From NCBI GenBank assembly GCA_003427395.1, contig BFEA01000625.1, positions 312,390 to 340,483 of the forward strand: 28,094 bases of DNA, in the 5' to 3' direction. Positions 19,501 to 28,055 of the stretch are shown here, piece after piece. The stretch comes from Chara braunii. Its lineage: Eukaryota > Streptophyta > Charophyceae > Charales > Characeae. Positions within the stretch are counted from its first letter, which is position 1, and every line of letters begins with the position of its first letter. A program made the translations under genes and the position numbers. The notes beneath the pieces are model-generated. The model worked only from the letters and a program-made list of their open reading frames with translations. It was not told where the DNA came from and searched no databases.

Positions 19501-21000
19501 CGAAGGAAAACACACTCTCTCTCTCTCTCATTCTCTTTGTGCCAGGTACTGACTTGTGGACGGTGGTCCCTTGCTGCAGGTACCCTGAAGACAAAGCTGG
19601 AGTGATGGCGTCACAGGTAAGCTCCAAGGTAAGTCTCCCTGGCCTTTGCCACTCTCCTCCCTCTCAGCGCTACCCTAAGGTCCTGGCAGCACCCAGCGCT
19701 GGAAGTATACTCCTATCGTCACCTACTACTGCTACAGTGTTTCCGGAGAGTGCGACTGTTGAATGCCTAAAGACTGAATGTTGCCTCCTAGGCGGACCAG
19801 CTATAAGTAGCGCTGGTCCGGCTGGGAGGCTGCTCTCACCAATGTGGAACGGCGCCAGTCCCTGGCGCCAAAAGTCTGGCGTCTAAGTTGGCGCCCAAAT
19901 TCGAATCTTCAAATTTGAAACAGGGCCTCATAACGGCCTGGCACCCACTGGGCCTATACCGGGTCTGGCACCAAAAACGAGCGCCAGGGCCTACCTATGG
20001 CCTACCGACCTACGGGGCAGATCTAGGCTGAAACGACAGAGGCCTAACGGCCTCTACCTAAGCTGAACCGACACAGGGTCGGAAGGGCCCCTACCTAACC
20101 CCTGTCCTACCTGGTCGGGCCCTGCGGGGGCCCGTGTGGTGCTCAGTATGCCACAGAGGTAATGTTGCATGCTGCGCCTGCACACGGGCCCGATTTGAGG
20201 GCCCCAACGGTTGCTGAGGGCCCCCCCCCGCGTACCATACAGCACGCGCCCTAGAGGCCCACGGCAGCCCTTCGGGCCCTAGGTAGCACACTAGTTAGAT
20301 AGGTGTAGTTTTACTTACCTTTTTGTATGTGTGTGCTGTCTCACTTTGTCTGTTCAGGGGCCGGTTCGGACTTGCAGCCCCAAGGCCGGACCTTGGGACT
20401 GGGTACACCGGAGGCAGGCGCGAAACGAGGCCAGGCGCATTTTGGCGCCAGACCGGTAGGTGCAGGCGTCGTTTCGGTCCTGCAGGTCCCAAGGCGACGC
20501 CTTGGGCTAGGTGCACTGGTACCAGGCCGTTTTTAGGCCAGGCGCATTTCTGCGCCTTGCTGCATCAGCAGCATGGTCTGGATGTCCGGTAGGGACCCAG
20601 ACCAGCTGGGCCGTTTTCTGAGGCCAGCAGCAGGTAGGCCCAGCCCTCCCAGCGCTACAAATAGCTAGGCGGCAGCTGGGCAAGGGACGGTTCGAGTAGC
20701 TCACTTCTGGTGCGACACGCTGCTGGTTGAGGCAGCGTTATTCTGCGCCAAGCTACAAAGTAGGGAGGAGCGGCGTAGGTAGTGGAGAGAGGCGGAGGCC
20801 TTACCTGCAAGCGACGAACTTACCTGGCGCCATAGCTGGGCTCCGCGCGGTACCTGCACACAACGACGACCACAGTCAGTATGGTGACAGCTACCTGCAG
20901 GTGAGATAGCAAGGAGGACGTCATCTTCTTCTTCCTCCTCCTCCATCTCTCTCTCTCCTTTCTCCTTCTTCCTCCTCTTTATTATCTTCTTCTTCATCTA
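19501..21000. other. GC-rich segment without a recognised gene; perfect hairpin around TATAAGTA
   Basis: Between two CT-rich tracts (19513-19535 and 20925-21000) lies GC-rich sequence with recurrent GGCGCCA, CCAGGCGC and TACCT words. At 19793-19820, CGGACCAGC and GCTGGTCCG form a perfect 9 bp stem around a TATAAGTAGC loop, recalling the GCTGGC-TATAAAA-GCCAGC hairpin at 16593. Several words shared with 9.1-10.0 kb suggest a common decayed repeat family. Confidence 0.35.
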
Positions 21001-22558
21001 CGAGAGTGAGAGAGGATATCGGTAGGGAATACAGGCAGAGGTTAGGGAATACAGGCAGAGGTTATGTTGGGCACATTGCCCAGGATCTGATTCAACATTC
21101 TGGGAAAGACATTGATTGGACACTCGGCAAGGGACTATTTTTGGGACTTCGCTATTGTGATCTTGGTCTACTCCCTCGCCTCCTGCTCCTTCGTCTCGTC
21201 CCTTCCCCCCATCTCTCATCCGTGGTATCTCCCCATGTATGTGTGTGAAGGAGGGACCTTTCTTCTGTGATTGCGGTCTCTCCTCCCCTCGCACATGTGT
21301 GATGTACGATGGATGTTGGGGCAGGCCAGATCAGATCAGACCTTCTCTTTAAGTCTTCCACTGCGCCACTTTGTGCCATCTTGTATGTATCGGAATGTAC
21401 ATTGCTTGTGGATGCTACGCTGACCTTGCATTGTCCATTTCAGTCCTTTTCATCACATTGCGGATCCTTGGCTGCCCACGCATTGTCCCATTGGGCATGC
21501 GTCAGATAACAAAGCCACAAACACAGTTCAGATTCAAACTTGTCTTGATCGGCTATGGCCGATCCTCCTTTGCTCTCAGCAACTTGTTCGTACACACACC
21601 CTGGATCTCCCTGGATGTCACACACTAAGACTCTACTCTTGCTGACAAGGCCGCTATGGTCGCTGTCTCTCTCCTCCCCTAATTAGCTATCGGCTATGGC
21701 CGATCTTCCTCCTCTTAGCCCTCTTCATTAACGGGCACCTGCAGACCTCTGCACACAAGACACTCCGACAGCGCTTCCACACGGCTCACAGGTAAAAATG
21801 AATGAATGGCTCGACGCTGCATCTTTATTTATACTTTGGATTGTCAAAGGTCTGCCCTTGGACCCTGGGCCCGGGGTGCACACAGTCCCACATTGTACTT
21901 GCTTACTTGAGAAGGTGCGACCGGGACTGGGTACCGCTGACTGGGCTGGGTGAGACTGCCCACTTGCCCACTTGCCTATGGACTGCCACCTAGGACTCCA
22001 TGAAAGGCCACTTCCGGTTCTTCTGGAAGGCTGTGGACTTGACCTTTCGGTACTGTAGCAACTACGACTCCTACCACTGCTAAAACTTCTAATCTACAGA
22101 CCTACTGTTCGAGACCCGGCGACCACATTACCTACAGCAAGCATACAGATGAGTTTCAAGACACAGGTCGTGGGTGAGGCGAGGTCTAGGGATCGAGCCC
22201 TGCGAACAGCATCTGCTACTGTAAAGGTGAAAACCGTTTCATCTTTCTAGTTCCATTGTAATGCGGACAAACCTTATGCGTCCAGCAGATCAGCGGCACC
22301 TGAAAAAAAATAAAAATAATAAGGCTGATCAGCAGTACCTCACTTGATGTCACATGTTTGCGTAGAGATCAGATATGCTGGGGGGAAGCATTCTCAGTGC
22401 AATAGTGGACACAACTGCTGGTATCAAGCATGCCCGACAAACAAACGCTTCTGCCGAATGATGGAATGTCAGTTGCAGGCTGACAGGAAAGAAGAGCAGG
22501 GATCACAGAAGACCAAGCATATTATATTATGTTCATTATCATAACGTTGCCACATGCC
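21001..22558. other. No gene recognised; possible weak B box near 22190
   Basis: Small direct repeats are visible, for example GGGAATACAGGCAGAGGTTA twice near 21025-21065 and CGGCTATGGCCGATC near 21550 and 21690. GGGATCGAGCCCTGC at 22190-22204 resembles a tRNA B box, but I see no A box at the right distance. No coding match. Confidence 0.3.
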
Positions 22559-22586
22559 GTTACCTCTCTGCACCGAGAGAGGTAAC
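22559..22586. repeat. Perfect 11 bp hairpin
   Basis: GTTACCTCTCT (22559-22569), loop GCACCG, AGAGAGGTAAC (22576-22586). A further GAGAGAGGTAGAAAC copy of the right arm follows at about 22601, so the motif is locally reiterated. Confidence 0.85.
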
Positions 22587-23498
22587 CTCCCTTTACTGGA
22601 GAGAGGTAGAAACTTAGAAAGCTATCCTTGCAGGGGTCCCCTGTATTATAGGAATTTATAGCCTTAGGAGAAGTGGTAGATAGGTAATGAAAAGAAAGAT
22701 AGGTTCCATATTGTGGAAGAACGCCAGTTAAAAATATTATGTGAGGTGAGAGAAAAATATATGGCTGTCCCCCGATGAGAAGAAGGCAGCTTTTTTTAGG
22801 GGAAAAAAAAAGAAAAAAAACGAATACAGCTATGTTATATCCTGGAGAGATACGCAGAGCAAATGCATGTAATCCGAAAATGAAATTACGAGTAGCGAGG
22901 ACAGAGACAAATCCAGAGCCTGGAGAAAGGGAAAGAGGGTAAGGGAAAGGAGCAGGAGAAAGAGAGGGCAAACATGAGAAAAGCCACGGAGAGCACTCAG
23001 ATACGTGCAAATTTCTCAGGTACTTGATAGAATAAAGCGATCACTGATTAGTACATAAAGTGCCATGCTGGCGAGGTGCAGAGGGTACACACACCTACAG
23101 CGGAGGGTACACACCTACATGAAGTGCCATGCTGGCAAAGTGCTAGCTAATATGTTATAAAAGGAAAGTTTCCCCGAATACAGGGATGTTATAAATTAAA
23201 TACGTTTATTACGTCGTTCCTGACATCAAAATGGACATATGACTTTCCGGTGGAGAGTGTACACACCGTTAGCAAAATACAGGCAGTCTCTGCGCACACA
23301 CACGCACAAACCCGGCCATCGCAGTGATTGTCGCAGAGGCATGACGCCTATGGCGGAGTGTGAGAGCGTCAGCAGCTGTCAAGAGGAGAAGGCCAGTGTG
23401 GTCCCCAGTGACTCCCCACCTCCATACAGTATCGGCATCACTTAGCAGGGACTGCAGAGGGTTCAGCCTCCTGGTGACTTTGTGAAAGTCGGTGCCAA
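22587..23498. other. No gene recognised; local direct repeats
   Basis: AGTGCCATGCTGGC occurs at about 23059 and 23121, and GAGGGTACACAC at about 23085 and 23103, forming a small imperfect tandem. A 162-residue minus-strand open frame (22522-23010) is hydrophobic but has no motif I recognise. Confidence 0.35.
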
Positions 23499-24101
23499 GT
23501 CCCTGCTAGTGTGCGGGACATCCGTTAAAATTGGAACGATAATTGTAAACCATGCAAGGGCACAGCCTACAAGGTGGACGCGGGACCCAGCTTCCAGCAC
23601 AGAGGTTCAACCTAGGTGGACGCTGAGACCCGGCTCTGGGCACTAGTATTTAGGCACAAAAGGATGGCTGAGCATGGCTCTCACCACAAGGGTTCTTTGC
23701 ATAATAAATCGAAAAGCGTAGCTCGAGGTTGGGTCAGAGAGAGGAGACCCTGGAGGGGGTAGGAAGGACCCACTGGGGGGCCCCGGTGGCTCCCTCCGAT
23801 ACCCTGCCAGACCAGGGGTTAGGATTGGATTATGGAGGAAGGGGGCTACCATGGGACGCTGGACCCGGTTTCCAGCATGGTGATCGGTTTTCATGGTTCA
23901 TGCTTAAGGTTTCGAAAACGATGTATCTATGGGACGCTAGACCCGGTTTCCAGCAGGTGACACTCCCCACCAATAGATGGAGCAGCCTGTCCAAACAAAA
24001 AAACAAAAGGAAACGATACAGAGAGAAGATGAGCATGGCCCCTGCGCAAGGATGACACGCGTAAATAGAGAAATGGTCTTAAAAAAAAAAGAAAAAAAAA
24101 A
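23499..24101 (+). pseudogene. Full-length U6 snRNA retrocopy, split by a 467 bp insertion
   Basis: The 5' part (23499-23541) holds a GTCCC...GGGAC stem, ACATCCG and TTAAAATTGGAACGATA. The 3' part (24019-24078) holds CAGAGAAGATGAGCATGG, the CCCCTGCGCAAGGATGACACG core and AGAGAAATGGTCTT. Together they total 103 bases, the size of a whole plant-type U6. An A-rich tail follows (24079-24101) in place of the U-run terminator. I see no TATA near -30 and no plant USE motif upstream, so it is a retrocopy and not an active gene. The U6 catalytic ACAGAGA box spans the insertion boundary. Confidence 0.85.
23542..24008 (+). mobile_element. Retroposon inserted into the U6 copy, carrying four stem-loops
   Basis: Flanked by GGAACGATA (23533-23541) and GGAAACGATA (24009-24018), a target duplication with one base added, and ending in CCAAACAAAAAAACAAAA, an A-rich tail. 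It carries four relatives of the LINE 3' UTR hairpin: 23580-23598, 23622-23641, 23858-23876 and 23936-23954, the third identical to the copy at 14105. It is therefore probably derived from, or mobilised with, LINE 3' UTR sequence. No ORF is recognised. Confidence 0.65.
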
Positions 24102-24169
24102 AAGTTTGGCGCGATGAGGTGGTGCATCTCTTGTCCTTTCCTCCCTTTCTGCCCGTGGACCACCAAACA

Positions 24170-24405
24170 AAAAGTTGCACTGCCGTTTGCGGCATATCAG
24201 AGAGCTTATGGACCAATCATCAAGCCGGAAACACAGAGACCAAACATTTTCTTCACAAGAGTGATGGAGAGAGAAGTACAGCGGGGATATCAGGAAAACA
24301 CGGCATACCTGCCGATCATATGGAAACCTCTGGAAAGCAAGAGGGGTCGAAAATTCGCCTGCAAAACCACTTGCACAAACATTGCAGTCAATGTCTTGTA
24401 CTTTT
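24170..24405 (-). pseudogene. Possible fragment of a Cys-loop-type ion channel (very tentative)
   Basis: A minus-strand frame reads CNVCASGFAGEFSTP, then RFPYDRQVC, then DDWSIS. FP(F/Y)D-x-Q-x-C preceded by G-x-F resembles the signature loop of pentameric ligand-gated channels. The nucleotides around RFPYDRQ also look like a 21-base exon: CTTGCTTTCCAG before it and GTATGC after it. The match rests on about 10 residues and there are no transmembrane segments downstream. A chance resemblance within a SINE body is quite possible. Confidence 0.15.
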
Positions 24406-24433
24406 ATCAGCCAGCCTCGGCGGACCTCCTCCG

Positions 24434-24500
24434 TGCAGGCATGGATTCGAACTGGCACCCGCAGCCTCAAGAGAGTTTCTTAACCATTACAGCCATGACA
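24434..24500 (-). mobile_element. tRNA-derived SINE head, minus strand
   Basis: On the minus strand, TGGCTGTAATGG (24484-24495) is a good A box and GTTCGAATCC (24443-24452) a perfect B box, about 31 bases apart. A GGTTAAGAAACTC D-loop-like segment lies between. This is the best internal pol III promoter in the window. The body would extend toward 24110, where it meets the tail of the U6 copy. No tail of its own is visible. Confidence 0.6.
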
Positions 24501-24570
24501 GGTGTATAAAAGGGGATCCTTGTAGGGCATGATATCCGGCCCACCCCTGCATGGCCGTAGTGCCCTTCAA

Positions 24571-24572
<2 letters not shown>

Positions 24573-24621
<49 letters not shown>
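24573..24621. repeat. (CA)n microsatellite
   Basis: Pure CA dinucleotide run of about 49 bases. Confidence 0.98.
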
Positions 24622-24622
<1 letters not shown>

Positions 24623-24699
24623 GGCATCTGCCACACAGGCAGTTCTCACTTACTCCGCTCCCATCCAGCACGACTGTTCAGGCACATTGAGAATGAATC

Positions 24700-24782
24700 C
24701 TGGCGAGAAAGTGGCTCGATACGGAGCCCTGTGGAAAAATGACACATATAAATCGAGAAATGGTAAAAAAAAAAAAAAGAAA
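24700..24782 (+). pseudogene. U6 snRNA-derived retrocopy 3
   Basis: GCGAGAAAGTGGCTCGATAC aligns with the U6 CCGATAAAATTGGAACGATAC segment, with changes. After a small internal deletion come AATGACACATATAAATCG and AGAAATGGT, the U6 3' end. An A-rich tail runs from 24765 to about 24785. The ACAGAGA region and the GCATGG segment are missing. Confidence 0.75.
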
Positions 24783-24796
24783 AGAAACCTTAGGTG

Positions 24797-24859
24797 GAAA
24801 GTTACCGGGAAGATAAAAAGAAAAGAAAAGAAGAAAAAAAAAAAAGAAAGTTACCGGGA
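24797..24859 (+). mobile_element. Tail-only retroposon insertion with 14 bp target duplication
   Basis: GAAAGTTACCGGGA occurs exactly at 24797-24810 and 24846-24859. The 35 bases between are only purine and A-rich (AGATAAAAAGAAAAG and similar). This is what extreme 5' truncation of a polyadenylated transcript would leave: a tail with a target duplication and no body. Confidence 0.7.
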
Positions 24860-24944
24860 CAATGCCTGATACCCGGACCTCGTGAGAAAGATGTGGAGGG
24901 CTGTAGTTGCTCGACCTCTGTGGAAAGTAAGAATCTACCCCTAG

Positions 24945-25075
24945 AACATGGCTCCATACAGAGAAGATTAGTGTGGCCCTGCGTGAGCATAACACGGAAG
25001 GGCGGGAAAAAAAAAGGAAGCGAAACAAAAAAAAGAAAAGAAACACAACCGAAAGAAAAAAAAGAAACAACCAAA
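24945..25075 (+). pseudogene. U6 snRNA-derived retrocopy 4
   Basis: ATACAGAGAAGATTAGTGTGG preceded by GGCTCC, then CCCTGCGTGAGCATAACACG, covers the U6 ACAGAGA box through the stem-loop region. The ACAGAGA box is intact. The 3' end has diverged and is followed by a long A-rich tail with G interruptions to about 25075. Confidence 0.75.
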
Positions 25076-25509
25076 ACAGATGGACCGGTCGCCCTCCGTG
25101 TTGCCACTGCTCACAAGCTCATTTCACTACGATCAAAGAGGTTCGGTAGCTTGCCAAAAAGAAGGTTCGTGAGGGCTGCTTCGGGGATGCTGGGGGGTGA
25201 AACGACACCCTACGAGGAACAAGATTTTCGTGGTAAACAATTCTTTAATTAAGCTAGAAGATTTCAGAAGAGGAATACAACAAGTAATAATGGGAAGGTC
25301 ACGCGGACTGCCGCCCCTCAGAATAAAAGGAGCCCTGTTTCTTGCCAAGAAAAAATAAAAAAAATGGGAAGCTCACAGGCAACACTTAGACACCATGGGA
25401 ACAGCATCCGCACTGTGCACAAAAATCTCACAAGTCGGTAACTGGCGAGGCAAAGCGCCGAGAATAGAAGTGAGTAAAAGGAAAGCAAGACAAAACCTGT
25501 CAGAAGCAC
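25076..25509. other. No gene recognised
   Basis: AT-leaning sequence with no conserved coding or RNA match found by eye. Confidence 0.35.
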
Positions 25510-25637
25510 CACTACCGTCTTCCCCCAAATGCAACGTACGGTCAGTATAGCTGTATTTAGAGTCTGAATTTTAGAGTGAAAGATATCACAATATAGCTCT
25601 AATGACCGTACGTTGTATTCGGGAGAAGAAGGTAGTG
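25510..25637. mobile_element. MITE, copy 1 (128 bp, CACTACC termini)
   Basis: Left arm CACTACCGTCTTCCCCCAAA and on to AACGTACGGTC is the inverted repeat of the right arm ending GAAGGTAGTG. Arms of about 47 bp make up most of the element. A second copy with the same termini lies at 27548-27665, which establishes the family. CACTA termini point to the CACTA superfamily. The expected 3 bp target duplication is not clean here (CAC versus CTC). Confidence 0.85.
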
Positions 25638-25640
25638 CTC

Positions 25641-25790
25641 GATGGTCCGGCGATGGACCACAGATCAGAAGATATTGAACTCGTCAGATTCTGAACAGAT
25701 ACTGTGGGAATAATGCCCGATGGTCCCTCGAGGGCCGCGATGGACCATAGATCAGAAGATATTAAACTCGTCAGAACAGATAAGTACTGT
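25641..25790. repeat. Imperfect direct duplication, 87 bp apart
   Basis: GATGGACCACAGATCAGAAG (25652) recurs as GATGGACCATAGATCAGAAG (25739). The similarity continues through ATATTAAACTCGTCAGA and then AACAGATA. It lies immediately beside MITE copy 1. Confidence 0.85.
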
Positions 25791-26020
25791 AACACCTGAT
25801 CTCACTAAGCCAAGAGGACGAGAAACTTTAAACCGCAAGTACACGGTCCGGGCCAGCCTTGCAGAAAGTTTTTGTCACCACAAGCAAAACTCGGAGGGAC
25901 CGCGTGGTGGGGCGCCGTTGAAAAAAAAAATCGGCGGCCCCCGAAGTGGTGCGGGTTTCGTGCTGGCACCCACGGGCCGATGTGTGATGTACTGGTGCTT
26001 TACGGTATAACAGATACTAC
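25791..26020. other. No gene recognised
   Basis: Mixed sequence with one A run at 25921-25930 followed by a GC-rich segment. No feature supported. Confidence 0.3.
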
Positions 26021-26282
26021 ACTCAACTGCGTTTTCATGAAAATTGAGTTTTTTACGTTTCGCATTTCGTACTCGAGTGACCTGAAGCGGTCATCTGGCC
26101 TGTCTGATGACGACCATATTTTGGGACAAGTGGTAGTCTCATGGATGATCACTCATCCCAAAAAATGGCCTTACCGGACAGGCCAAACGACCTCCTCAGG
26201 TCACTCAAGTACAAATTGCGAAATGGGAAAGAAGTTAAAAAAAGTTATAAAAACTCAATTTTCACTAAAACACAGTTACTCA
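26021..26282. mobile_element. Foldback element, arms of about 105 bp
   Basis: The sequence from ACTCAACTGCG (26021) to TTTTGGGA (26126) is the imperfect inverted repeat of TCCCAAAA (26156) to CACAGTTACTCA (26282). Long identical blocks include GAAAATTGAGTTTTT, GAGTGACCTGA and GGCCTGTC. The loop is only about 30 bases. This is a long-armed foldback MITE. The exact termini and target duplication are uncertain. Confidence 0.8.
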
Positions 26283-26306
26283 AATTGAATCTGCTTTTTC
26301 CAACTA

Positions 26307-26402
26307 GACAAAATGATTTTGAAACAGATAAAGGACAGAGTAAAAGGATGGAGTGCGCAAGAGTGACACACATAAATCGAGAAATGGAACCGAAAAAAAA
26401 AA
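26307..26402 (+). pseudogene. U6 snRNA-derived retrocopy 5
   Basis: TGCGCAAGAGTGACACACATA then AATCGAGAAATGG is the plant-type U6 3' end. Upstream, GACAAAATGATTTTG and GATAAAGGACAGAG resemble diverged GATAAAATTGG and GATACAGAG of U6. An A12 tail with G interruptions follows at 26393. It lies 25 bases after the foldback element. Confidence 0.75.
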
Positions 26403-26607
26403 AAGGAAAGAAAAAAAGAGAAGTTTAAAGTCAAATCTGGGTCTGGCTGGTAGTTGAAATGATCCGGTCCAACCCGGATCAAAATGACGACTCAACAGAA
26501 AAATTCACTCGATATGAGCACACACACAACTTAATTACAACATGAAATGATATGCACAGATTCTCAAGATTGCGGCTATGGCCGCCAGCAACAACATCAA
26601 CAGCTAC

Positions 26608-26608
<1 letters not shown>
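26403..26608. other. No gene recognised
   Basis: Short unique-looking stretch between the U6 tail and the TC microsatellite. Confidence 0.3.
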
Positions 26609-26662
<54 letters not shown>

Positions 26663-26666
26663 CCCC
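26609..26666. repeat. (TC)n microsatellite followed by a C run
   Basis: Pure TC from 26609 to 26660, then six C. Open frames here encode Ser-Leu alternation only. Confidence 0.98.
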
Positions 26667-26930
26667 GCTACTTCACAAGCTCACAGCTATGGTGCCCAGT
26701 GCCGTGGACTACTCTCTCTCTCGCTCGGCACAGTTCCCTCCAAGATCTTTGCGCCCAGCAAAGTAGCAGCGCTTCTGCAGATGACAGAATAGAAGAAAAG
26801 GAGGTTCCTTTTACATTGGCCTCCCCTTTGTGCTTGTGCCTCTGCCTCCCTCATGATTCCGGACTCTCCCTGCCAAGCCCTGCCACGCCAACAGAGATTT
26901 GGTTTGCTGTGGCCTTTCCCCGGGACTGAG

Positions 26931-27062
26931 CTGCAATGGAACCGGGACTGGACACGTGGCAACGTCCTACCTGCTGACTTTCATGGCCTTGGGACTGCCA
27001 GTGGGCTGTAATGGAACAGGGACTGGAGACATGGCGATGTCCTACCCACTGACTTTCAGGTT
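26931..27062. repeat. Tandem dimer, 75 bp unit
   Basis: CTGCAATGGAACCGGGACTGG at 26931 recurs as CTGTAATGGAACAGGGACTGG at 27006. The match continues through GACACGTGGCAACGTCCTACC / GACATGGCGATGTCCTACCC and CTGACTTTCA. One unit was duplicated once and has since diverged. Confidence 0.85.
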
Positions 27063-27186
27063 CTTGTCATTTCGCGGACATCGTCCATGATTCTGGCAGC
27101 AAATTATGTGGCCTTTTGTCAGTCCTAATATGGCCTTCTACTATTCCTACCGATCTTATCCTAGTAGAGCTCTATTTTGGTCTGCA

Positions 27187-27420
27187 CTGTACCTACCCGA
27201 AGTAGATCTCTATTTCCGTCCGGCATACAGTACCTAGCGGAAGTAAGTCTCGATCTCTATTTCCGTCCGTACAGTACCTAGCGGAAGTGGGTCTCGATCT
27301 CTATTTCCGTCCGTACAGTACCTAGCGGAAGTAGGTCCCTACTCCCGCCCCGCCTGTACAGTACCTACCGGAAGTAGATCTCTAGTCCCGTCTAGTGCGT
27401 ACGGTACCTGCGGGAAGGTT
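27187..27420. repeat. Minisatellite, 41-44 bp period, six copies
   Basis: CAGTACCTAGCGGAAGT and variants occur at 27187, 27228, 27272, 27316, 27359 and 27402, spaced 41, 44, 44, 43 and 43 bp, separated by CTCTATTTCCGTCCG-type sequence. The two central units are nearly identical and the outer ones are diverged. Confidence 0.9.
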
Positions 27421-27547
27421 GGTTCTTGGAAATGGGGCACGGTACAGGAGCCGTACTGCGGCTTTGTGTGGATCCTTTCATAATCCTTCCAGCTTCCAAG
27501 GGGAAGAAATCAATGCTGTCAAGATCTTCAAGTGAAATAGCAGTCAC

Positions 27548-27665
27548 AACTACCATCTTCACCCGAATACAACGGCCAGCCATTATCGCTGTATCTGGAC
27601 GGAATGTTGGCCCAAATACAGCCATAACGACCGCCGGGCGTTGTATTCGGGTGAAGGCGGTAGTG
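27548..27665. mobile_element. MITE, copy 2 (118 bp, CACTACC termini)
   Basis: Left arm AACTACCATCTTCACCCGAA then TACAACG. The right arm, reversed, is CACTACCGCCTTCACCCGAA then TACAACG. It shares its termini and the GCTGTAT arm end with copy 1 at 25510-25637, while the centres differ. The first base has mutated from C to A on the left. Confidence 0.85.
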
Positions 27666-27785
27666 CGAAAAATAAGGGTGGATCACTGGTAAATCCTTCC
27701 AATCGGGTAGTAATCAATGTCGCTGTCTCAGGATCTCTCGGCCGTAACGGGTATATGCATTGAGTAGGTACATCTGATGTAACGG

Positions 27786-28055
27786 ATGCGGTACCCGATT
27801 TCCAGAATCATTTGTACAAAATCCGATTCTTGGTTTTGTGAGGAATGGCTGGGTGGGCAAAGGGGGGGTTGGTTGGCTCAGATAGAATGGTCGTGGGACA
27901 GAGTAGACATAAACAGACAAGGGATTGCGAGGGACTATAACCTTGTCTTCAAAGACTGGACTAACATCGACCCCTCCTTCCCAATGAGACACCCATCTGA
28001 GTTCCCAGACCCTTTCCCACCCCACCCCCTTGCCCTGGTGGAAACCCTGACCTGA
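27786..28055 (+). CDS. Unassigned ORF, 89 residues
   Basis: ATG to stop with ordinary composition, not derived from a tandem repeat. It is Trp-rich near the middle (WFCEEWLGG, WSWDRVD) and has a Pro-rich C-terminal part. I do not recognise it. The opposite strand is also open over most of the same interval (27714-28073, 119 residues), so at most one is real. There is no splice or promoter evidence. It may equally be a decayed transposon fragment. Confidence 0.12.
   Translation: MRYPISRIICTKSDSWFCEEWLGGQRGGWLAQIEWSWDRVDINRQGIARDYNLVFKDWTNIDPSFPMRHPSEFPDPFPPHPLALVETLT

Noticed and set aside
22522-23010. 162-residue hydrophobic minus-strand frame
   Set aside because: No motif, no consistent membrane pattern, and low-complexity Phe/Ser/Leu content from T-rich sequence.
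23499-24078. A functional U6 snRNA gene
   Set aside because: It is interrupted by an insertion, ends in an A tail instead of a T run, and lacks a recognisable upstream promoter.
24434-24500. A functional tRNA gene
   Set aside because: Good A and B boxes, but the acceptor stem does not pair and no anticodon arm is clear. It is SINE-like instead.
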